From NCBI GenBank assembly GCA_032821775.1, contig JAVLRN010000003.1, positions 1,488,001-1,552,000 of the forward strand: a DNA stretch of 64,000 nucleotides, given 5' to 3'. The position numbers were made by a program, and so were the translations under genes. Under the pieces are notes generated by a model. The model saw only the letters and a list, made by a program, of their open reading frames with translations, searched no databases and was not told the DNA's origin. The stretch comes from Sanguinoderma infundibulare. Taxonomy: Eukaryota > Basidiomycota > Agaricomycetes > Polyporales > Polyporaceae. Shown piece after piece: positions 56,915 to 64,000 of the stretch; within the stretch, counting starts at the first letter, position 1; each line of letters starts with the position of its first letter.

Positions 56915-58875
56915 TCAGGCGAGCCAATCACATCCCCGGGCCGCGACGCCGTATATGGACCTTCCGACTTTGACGAGCACCATTCGGAGACGTAGTGGTA
57001 CGATGCAGCTTTCTTTGCCCCACCCGCGCCAAGGGCGAATTGAGTACGTGATTCGTGAGAGGGTCTGCCACGCCCTTTGCGCCCAGAGCGGGTGCCGCGG
57101 GTCTTTGACCCCCATGTTGCTCTTCATGGCCATCTTCTTGTGCCAGAAGTTGAGCAGGAGGCTGGGGTCAGTGCGCCCCTTGGTGGAGAGGAGCAATGGT
57201 GCGCATAGAAGCTTCGGCCGCGGGAGCTCAGAGCGCAACTTTGAGCGAGTCTTAGGACTCAGGTTCATGAGGTGCCGGTTGATCATGGTCAAAATCGCCG
57301 CGACGTACACTGCCAAGGATAAAAGATTATAAGCCCGCTGGAGAGGGTGGAGGAACACTTACTAGGTGAGGCCAACAACTTCGTGATACTGCATCGAGAG
57401 CATCGAGTAGCCCGCCCTGGAGCCAGTTGTAGGTCATGGTGTCCACATTCTCTCTGAACTGGGGCACATGGACCATCTCTGCGTACAGCATCAACACTTC
57501 TTCATGACGTCCGAGAGTGATGCCCAGAGGGTCTCCGACTTGTAGACTGCACGGGGAAGGTGGACGTACTCGGGCTTCGTTTTGGTACCATCCACGAGGA
57601 GGTCTAAGAAGCGAATGTCACGTATGATGTCTCGGCCTTGGAATGTGTGCATGTGGGGCGCGAACGAATAGAGGATGAATTCCGTTGTTTGGTTCGGCGT
57701 ACGTTTTTCTTTGCGGTGCACTTGGTCACTCCGAGCATGATTCGATGAATCAGCGAGTATGTATCAGGGGTAGTGTGATCCACCAAGTATTTGTCGAAGT
57801 CAGAAGGCATGGGCTTGTCAAGAAGAGGGGCAATTAATTGGCAGTTGATGCCTCTGTCGTAGTCGCTCGTGGCGTAAAGCCAGTTGCGGAATGCGACTGA
57901 TAGCGTCAAGTCCGACGGCTTCAATATGACCCTGGAAGCTTGATGAGAAAACAACACTTGTGATGGACTGTCGCCGTACTCGAGGAATGGCGGGTCGGCG
58001 TGAGCGAGCCAGTGAAAGATTTGCCCGAGCACGACGCGTTCTCGGACCTTGTCCTCATTTAGGCTACGAGAAGGCTTCGACAAGACCTGACAATCCTATC
58101 AGCAAGGTATAAAAGAACGTCAACTTCACATATGCGCACCCGTTGCACAACAGTAGACCAGTTCTTCCGCAGGTCCTCTATCATTTTCTTCTCCACGGAC
58201 GTTGTCGTGATAGCCCAGCTCGTAACGGCGTTGCAGATGATTTCAAGAGGCGGGTACCAAGGGGATGGTGCCCGTACGAGTCATCAGCGAAGAGCAGTCG
58301 ACCATTCAAGGCCCTGTAAGGTGCATCGCAACTCACATGCTATGCTGCGAACTCCAACCCTGCGTCGGAGAGTTCGACGGTGACATCATCATTAATGACG
58401 ACCACAGCCTGAGAAATAGAGCCCTGGAAGCTACATGCGCACTTGCACTTGCGTTTCGTGGGCTTGGGAAGAACGGGTGTCAAGCCACTGGCACTCACAG
58501 TGCAGCCACAATCCCAGCGTCCACGAGTCCCTTCCAAGCCTCCGAACCGGCGGACTCGCTCAATACGGGTTTGAGCCTCTCTAGAACGTGCGCTATCTCA
58601 GCGAAAGTATCCTCTTCGAAAGTTTTCTGTCTCGGAGTTGTGAGGCTGAAAGCCCGAATGACTCTGCGAGGGTCCTTCTTGATGATGTCCTGCACTCTGC
58701 ATGGCGGTTTACGAGATCGCGGCTCGAGGGAAGGATCCAACTGATGCCAGGTGGGGAAAAAGACGTGTTGATATCTCTGGGGGAGTGAAGGCGGATGGGA
58801 GGCAAGACTGCACGGCTCACTCCGGAGTGCGTACTTGTGGCGGGGAACGATCACGTGAGCAGGGACGCGTTTCAT
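56915..58875 (-). CDS. Helical protein of unknown function with an apparent frameshift
   Basis: The exons I can join are 58875-58499, 58423-58337, 58313-58278, 58218-58140, 58086 to about 57704, the same stretch onward to 57589 in a different frame, 57538-57390 and 57337-56915. Readings include FEEDTFAEIAHVLERLKPVL, SVEKKMIEDLRKNWSTVVQR, VLGQIFHWLAHADPPFLEYGD, LLDKPMPSDFDKYLVDH, FILYSFAPHMHTFQG and HEEVLMLYAEMVHVPQF. This is an all-helical, possibly repeat-type fold resembling basidiomycete proteins that often carry a MYND finger; no finger is seen here. Good coding signal passes from one frame to the next at a run of five Ts (57704-57708, plus strand) with no fitting intron. Whether this is an assembly error or a broken gene is open. 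Start codon and C-terminal end are uncertain. Confidence 0.5.
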
Positions 58876-58956
58876 TTTGTTGACAAGGTCGCCAATCAGC
58901 GCGTCCTGCCTTTGTCTTGCACACTCCCCTCCTTGATTTCGTATATACCCCTGGCG
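58876..58956. promoter_or_regulatory. Very short divergent promoter
   Basis: Only 81 bp separate the predicted start codons of the helical orphan gene (minus) and the Cdt2-like gene (plus). A gtatatacc element lies just before the CDT2 ATG. If both starts are right, the two transcripts must share a tiny promoter or overlap. Confidence 0.45.
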
Positions 58957-60875
58957 ATGTCGACGCACGCCGTGGATCCGAATCTGCACGACCTTACCAA
59001 TATTTACCGCAGAGAGGGAGCCCCGACTGGCCTGCCCACACCACCTTCCGAGCGCAAACGCGTCCGCCAGCTGGAGTTCGACGTACGCGACAAGAAAAGG
59101 CTCAAGTTTGATATCTCTGCCAAGGCCAAGGAGAACTGTGGAACGGATGTTGATCTGGACAGCAGCAGCGAGGATGAGGACGAGGTCGCGAAAACCCGGA
59201 ATCTAAGGAAACGGACGTGTCAGTATTCGGTTCACGGGCTACGGAACCAAATGATGCTGGCGGGTCCCTCGAGGTTAACGCGACCGTTCTCAAGTGAGCT
59301 CCTTTCCCATACATTCTGTGTGCTTGCCCTGAGGGAAATGGATAGTATCCACCACATCCATCTTGCGGTCCTTCGTCTCCTCCCACAAGGCGGATTTCTT
59401 CAAATGCCATTCCATTGACGAGTCGACCTTCATCACCATCCCCTATGCGTGTGCGTACTCCCATGGTAAGCCGCACTTCTGAATATTTGCCTCACCCTGA
59501 CTAACGTCCTCGCTAGCGGCAAAACGTGGTGGGACTCCTCACCTCGCAGTGGCCACTGAACAGGGTACTGTGCACGTCTTCAACACATCGAAGCGGAGGG
59601 ACTGGGACCCTGGTACGTTCCCAATCCGCTATCTGAGTCTGCGAACCTTTCCTGACACGCTCCTTACATGCCAGAACCACCGCGATCGTCCTTCCAACCC
59701 CATGCCAACGGTATTTTTGATGTCCAGTGGTCCCCATCCGACACTCTCCTCGCATCTGCCTCTGGAGATAAGAGTGTCCGAGTCAGCTCCCTCGCGTCCT
59801 CGGTCCGCACCGACGACAGAACGTTACACATCCTCCGCGGCAACGAGAGCACCGTGAAATGCCTCGCATGGGATCCTTCATCTGGCGAGAACATTCTATG
59901 TGCTGGAGCTCGCGATGGCACCATCTGCCTGTGGGACCTACGAGTCGGAGAGGGTCGGGGGGCAGATCAGGATGAAGTTGGTAAACTCGCTCCAGTATTA
60001 ACCATCCCTCGAGCGCACGAGACCCACCCAAAAAGCCCGAAGCCCAAGGGACGAGGGAGGAAGCTCACAGCACCCGCACCCTCCAAAGGCATCACCTCCC
60101 TCATCTACAGCGACGTCCATCCCTACGGAATCATCAGCAGTAATGCCTTTGATGGGTATGTCCTCCGCCTCTCCCCCTCCACCCTCTGGTTACTGACCGA
60201 ACACCCGCTAGGACTCTACACCTCTGGGACGTCCGCCAGGCTGCCACCAAATCCAAATCCAAGAAATCCCGGTCTACCAAAAGCCGCCCCACGCCGCTCT
60301 TCACGTCCTCCTGCGACCCCACGACGTACGGCGGCACGCGCCGCGCACGCGGCATCACCAGCCTCGCGCTCGGAACGGGGCCCACCGCGAGCTACCTTTA
60401 CGCGCTTGGCATTGACTCCCGCATCCACACATACTCCGCGCTCGACCTCGAGCCACTCTCGGGGTATGCCCGACCTGAGCTGGCGCTCGGGGCCGGGGTG
60501 GGGCAGGACCCGTACGCGCACACGCACCCGGGGATGCAAACAAACTCGTTCTACGTCAAGCTTGCGGCGTCTCCGTGCGGACGGTGGCTCGCGAGTGGGA
60601 ACGCGGTAGATGGGAGGGCATATTTGTTTGACGTGGCGAGCAAGGCATCGGCGGCGAGAGCCAAAGAAGTCGGCGCTGGGTGGTCCGAGTGGGACGGCGG
60701 TGTCCAGCTGAAAGGCCAGACGGGTGAGGTGGGTGCGATGGACTGGGCGGACGGCATGCTGGCCATGTGCGGCGACGATGGGACGGTGAGGGTGTGGAGG
60801 CCCGACCTCGAGGTGTCGCGACGGTGCGCAGAGGATCCCGAGGAGATGAAGTGGGAGTGGTCTTGGGCTGCGTGA
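58957..60875 (+). CDS. CDT2: Cdt2/DTL-like WD40 protein (CRL4 substrate receptor)
   Basis: Six exons (58957-59216, 59274-59293, 59346-59465, 59517-59612, 59675-60155, 60212-60875) give 546 aa. A basic and acidic N-terminus (PPSERKRVRQLEFD) precedes a WD40 propeller: CAYSHAAKRGGTPHLAVATEQGTVHVFNTS, GIFDVQWSPSDTLLASASGDKSVRV, CLAWDPSSGENILCAGARDGTICLWDLR, TLHLWDVRQAA, KLAASPCGRWLASGNAVDGRAYLFD and DGMLAMCGDDGTVRVWRPDL. The order and spacing fit Cdt2/denticleless, which directs CUL4-DDB1 to Cdt1 and other PCNA-bound substrates in S phase. The C-terminus is shorter than in animal DTL. Exon 2 is 20 nt. The family call is good; orthology is less certain than the WD40 fold. Confidence 0.82.
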
Positions 60876-61211
60876 TGAGCTAGAGACCACGGACATCTTG
60901 GAAGGTGTATACACCAAGCATCCTGTATCATAGTCAACGAGGTTAGCAGTACCTGTGTAGACCAAACCTGTCCAGTATATCGAGGCGTATTCTTGAAGTA
61001 TTTGTCAGCGACACGTAGGAAGCATGATACGGTGTACATGGACCGTGCAGTCTATGAATAGACAGCGTAGACGTGGCGCAATAATTATGGTGTACAGCGG
61101 GTATGGTGAGTACGATAGGTCGTGTCCAAGCACAGTCAGGCATCAGCCTACCCAGCGAAGCCAATGTGGGCAAACAAGACGAAGAAACCGAGTCCGAGTG
61201 ACTGATGACGT
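60876..61211. other. Convergent 3' region
   Basis: Between the Cdt2-like gene and ARL1, holding their 3' ends. Nothing else was recognised. Confidence 0.5.
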
Positions 61212-62146
61212 CTATTTCTTCTGTATTGCATTCACGAGCCTGTCAGACCAGCATCAGTCACATGTTTTGTGTGTACACTCATGGACTGCCGTTCATGAGT
61301 GCATTAAAGTGTACGGGACGCACCAGTCGAGGCCCTCCTCGAGACCCTCGCCCTTTGTTGCACAGCTCCCGCGTACACTCCACTGCCTTTCCTTCTCCCC
61401 ACCTGCGAGTCCAAGCTTCTCGCTGATCGCTTCTGGAGGTAGCGCTCCTTGGACATCCTGCTTATTGCAGAAGACAAGAAGGGGTACACCGGCAAGCTCC
61501 TCTTCCGACAGCATGGTGAGCAGTTCTGACCGCGACGTGTCTAGCCGGTCGGTGTCGGAGGCGTCGATAACGTAAATGATTGCGGAGGTGTTTGGGAAGT
61601 AGCAGCGCCAGTATGGCCTAGTTGAGGGCACAGTGTGAGAGCCATTCACGGAGAAATCGCGGTAAGCACGCACCGGATGCTGGACTGGCCACCGAGATCC
61701 CATACTTGGAATTTGATGTTCTTATACTGCACCAAAGCGGTCAGACGACTACTAGTTCGCCTTGACGGATTCATCGCACCTGCACAGTCTCTACGTTGAA
61801 ACCGATCGCTACGGGGACATGCGTAAGCGGCTTAGAAAGCAGCGAATGAGAGACAGTAGGCCTACTCGGGATTGTTGGTACCACTTCACCAATCTCATGA
61901 TGTGCATAACGCTCAGCCCTACGCCTATAAGCCTAGCACTGGTTCCTTACCTGTAGGCGATACAAGATAGTCGTCTAATGCACACGTAAAGATGGTCAGA
62001 CGAACAGCGTTACTCGGAACGGGAAGGAGACAACGGACCTTTCCCGCGGCATCCAAACCAAGCATCAATATCCGGACATCCTGGTCCTTGCTCCAGCGAA
62101 CCAGCGACGAGAGAGACGTGAAGAGGGAGGAGAAAGAGAGGCCCAT
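61212..62146 (-). CDS. ARL1: ADP-ribosylation-factor-like GTPase Arl1
   Basis: Seven exons (62146-62039, 61974-61951, 61893-61866, 61808-61780, 61726-61674, 61617-61324, 61239-61212) give 187 aa. Gly2 (MGLSFSSLF) is a myristoylation site. G1 is GLDAAGKT (30-37), then LQIGEVVPTIPTIGFNVETV (switch 1), [20 protein letters not shown] (switch 2, with Arl1-type wording), NKQD (G4) and SCATKGEGLEEGLDWL (G5). Arl1 recruits GRIP-domain golgins to the trans-Golgi. Four consecutive exons are only 24, 28, 29 and 53 nt. All joins are in phase, and length fits the family. It is convergent with CDT2 and divergent from the WKF gene. Confidence 0.95.
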
Positions 62147-62394
62147 GGTGCGAGTGTCGACCGAGGTAGCGACCGAGAGGGAGGAGGGGACTTGAAGGAA
62201 GCGACGAGGACGGCGAGTCGATCGGACAGACAGGCTGAGGCTGACGGGAGCATCCTCCACCGGCTCCCGCCTCCGTTCCCGGCGCTTCGCGATCGCCGTC
62301 CGCACGTGGGAACAAACTCTGTCTCCTCAGCGCGTCAGTGGCTGCAACATCTTCCGATTTCGCCCTGCCCACATACCGCCGTCGTCCTCTCGCT

Positions 62395-63578
62395 ATGCCT
62401 ACTCCGTCGGTCGACAAAGCTTCTAGGAAATCGAAGAAGACGCAAACCGCCCTCACAGAGGTCGCTGCGCCTGAAGGAGAAAGCAAAAAGCCAAGAAAAT
62501 CCAAGAAGGCGAAGGCGGACAACCCAGCCGCATCAACCCTTGTCGTTGAGGACGCGTCAGAGCCGACGGAGGCGAAACCGAAGAAGCGCAAGCACGCAGA
62601 CGGAGAGGATGCCTCAGAGGCTCCGCGGAGTTTAGAGAAATCCAAGAAGAAAAAGAAGCGCAAGCATGAGGAGGCTGCGGTCGGGGAGGCGGACGATCGT
62701 CAGACAGAGGGGGATGATAGTGGGAGGAAGAAAAAGAGGAAGGAGGCCGAGACGGTCAAGGACGGGGAGCAAGCGCGCCGTCACCATCAGGAGGCAGAAC
62801 ACGGGGTTGAGGCGGACGGTGATGTCGTTCAACTCACCTCGTCTAAGAGAGGTAAGAAGAAACGCGGACAGGCGGAGGATGAAGGAGAGAAGGCGGCTGC
62901 GCCCAAAGAAATCAGCAAGAAGAAGCGGAAACGCGCCTCTTCATCTGGGTTCCCGGACCCTACCCAAGACGAGTCCTTGAGCGAGCAAGCCTGTAAAGGT
63001 GCGTCCGCCTCTTTGCTGAGGTCAGAACCTTGCCCACTCATATATGCTTAGCTCTGGCGTACGCGTTCACGCATTTCGAGGACTCCAAAGGCTGGAAGTT
63101 CAACAAGGCGCGGCAAAATTGGCTCATCCGCAACATATGGTCGGACGAAGCTGTGAGTGATTGCAAGTCCCCTGACGTTATAATTGTTTTCTTGAACACT
63201 CTCCAGATACCGGAAAAATACATGACTCTTGCTTCCCGTTACCTGCAAGGTGTTCAGGGAGGCGGACGGGAGGTGAGCTATGTTTTCGCAATCCCCATTC
63301 GAGGCGGCCTGTGGTTTTCGTTTGACCGGTCGGCATCGTAGACTCTCATCAAAATATGCCGAGATGCTGCGTCTTCCAAACCTGCCGGATCGGATGGAGA
63401 AGTTGTGGAGGGAGGAGAGCCCTCAACGAAACCTTCAGGAGCAGAAGGACAAACAAACTCCCCAATAACGGTGCGATTCGCTGCCGAAAGCGATAGCATG
63501 ACACCTACCACACCTACCACTATCGACGCGAAACAACAACGAGCCGCAGTCCTACTGACTGCCCTCACATCTCAATAG
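62395..63578 (+). CDS. WKF-domain protein (C7orf50-like), Lys-rich
   Basis: Four exons (62395-62998, 63052-63152, 63207-63272, 63342-63578) give 335 aa. The first 200 residues are highly charged with many KKRK-type basic clusters, likely nuclear or nucleolar signals. The WKF core follows (LAYAFTHFEDSKGWKFNKARQNWLIRNIW, then IPEKYMTLASRYLQGVQGG), as in human C7orf50 and related fungal proteins, which are linked to nucleolar ribosome biogenesis. The C-terminus is Ser/Thr-rich. I chose ATG 62395; an upstream in-frame GTG was rejected. The 248-bp spacer to ARL1 is a likely shared promoter. Confidence 0.88.
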
Positions 63579-63846
63579 TGGCAGAATCAGATTGGTTCCT
63601 TGGACGCCATAAAACTTGTATTCTTGCCCTCCTTAGGTTCGTCAATCCCTTAGCCGACGACACAAATCACACCACAAGATATGAACCGCGTCACCACACC
63701 ATTTCATTCTCTCCTTTTCAGCACAGCACCACACCACGACACGACATCTCCACAATCAAGAAGACTGACAACTACGACATTCGTGGACAGCAAATGACAA
63801 CGAACTACAGTAGATATCACCGTGACCGAAGCAACATCCTAGTCGC

Positions 63847-64000
63847 TCAAGCAGCCGTAACAGCCGACACAGACGCAGCCTTTGGGATCGAGGCCGCCAA
63901 CGACGGAACAGCAACCGGGGTTGCGAGAGCCTCGACGGGCGAGACATACGGCCCCAACAGGTCCTCGAACTTCTCGCGTGTAACGCGAACCGCACGCGCA
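63847..64000 (-). CDS. 3' end of a gene cut by the window edge
   Basis: On the minus strand the last 50 codons read VRVTREKFEDLLGPYVSPVE, then an Ala/Val/Pro-rich end (AASIPKAASVSAVTAA) and a TGA at 63847-63849. Composition and clean codon use suggest a true C-terminus. The 5' part lies beyond position 64000. No family is recognised from this short piece. Confidence 0.5.
   Translation of the reverse strand, partial: ARAVRVTREKFEDLLGPYVSPVEALATPVAVPSLAASIPKAASVSAVTAA

Noticed and set aside
1..64000. CRISPR arrays, bacterial operons, or a biosynthetic or defence cluster
   Set aside because: The DNA is intron-rich and eukaryotic. No regularly spaced direct repeats were seen, and the genes are unrelated core functions.

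Overview
The window looks like nuclear DNA of a basidiomycete fungus, probably an Agaricomycete (mushroom or polypore class). Nearly every gene is cut by many short GT-AG introns, mostly 45-75 nt, with ctgac/ctaac-like branch sites. Several genes contain micro-exons. The proteins match fungal families: a Zn2Cys6 transcription factor, a MYND protein, an F-box protein, an NT-C2 protein, an EF-hand MscS channel and a serine-rich 6-TM family. Genes lie on both strands with short spacers and share several bidirectional promoters. I built all splice models by hand, joining exons by reading phase and protein continuity; no alignment was run.

Layout. 0-12 kb: a Tvp38/DedA Golgi protein, a SelW-like (Rdx) thioredoxin-fold protein, the Pch2/TRIP13 AAA+ ATPase, a Yip1-domain protein, a mitochondrial-type rhomboid protease and the TRAPP subunit Trs20. 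12-25 kb: a Q-rich protein of unknown function, Arp4 (chromatin) divergent from Erb1/Bop1 (60S biogenesis), a 6-TM protein made of up to 15 exons, and a small basic LLPH/Ybl028c-like protein. 25-38 kb: a SIRT5-type sirtuin, a mitochondrial orphan protein, an acyl-CoA dehydrogenase, a 1,059-aa Zn2Cys6 regulator and mitochondrial ribosomal protein bL19m. 38-49 kb: an F-box protein, 3 kb without a visible gene, a MYND protein, a 5'-truncated LINE with poly(A) tail and target-site duplication, and a berberine-bridge-like FAD oxidase. 49-64 kb: an EF-hand MscS channel, an NT-C2 protein, two helical orphan genes (one with a frame break), a Cdt2-like WD40 protein, Arl1, a WKF-domain protein and the 3' end of another gene.

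The content is mostly core eukaryotic machinery: Golgi and secretory traffic (Tvp38, Yip1, Trs20, Arl1), ribosome biogenesis (Erb1, the LLPH-like protein, the WKF protein, bL19m), chromatin and cell cycle (Arp4, Pch2, Cdt2) and mitochondrial or peroxisomal metabolism (rhomboid, sirtuin, acyl-CoA dehydrogenase). I found no secondary-metabolite or defence cluster. The most unusual signals are at gene-structure level: an 8-nt exon that restores the CxxC motif of the SelW-like protein, an apparent 1-nt exon in the 6-TM gene, 10-14-nt exons elsewhere, and a clean LINE insertion just upstream of a TATA box.
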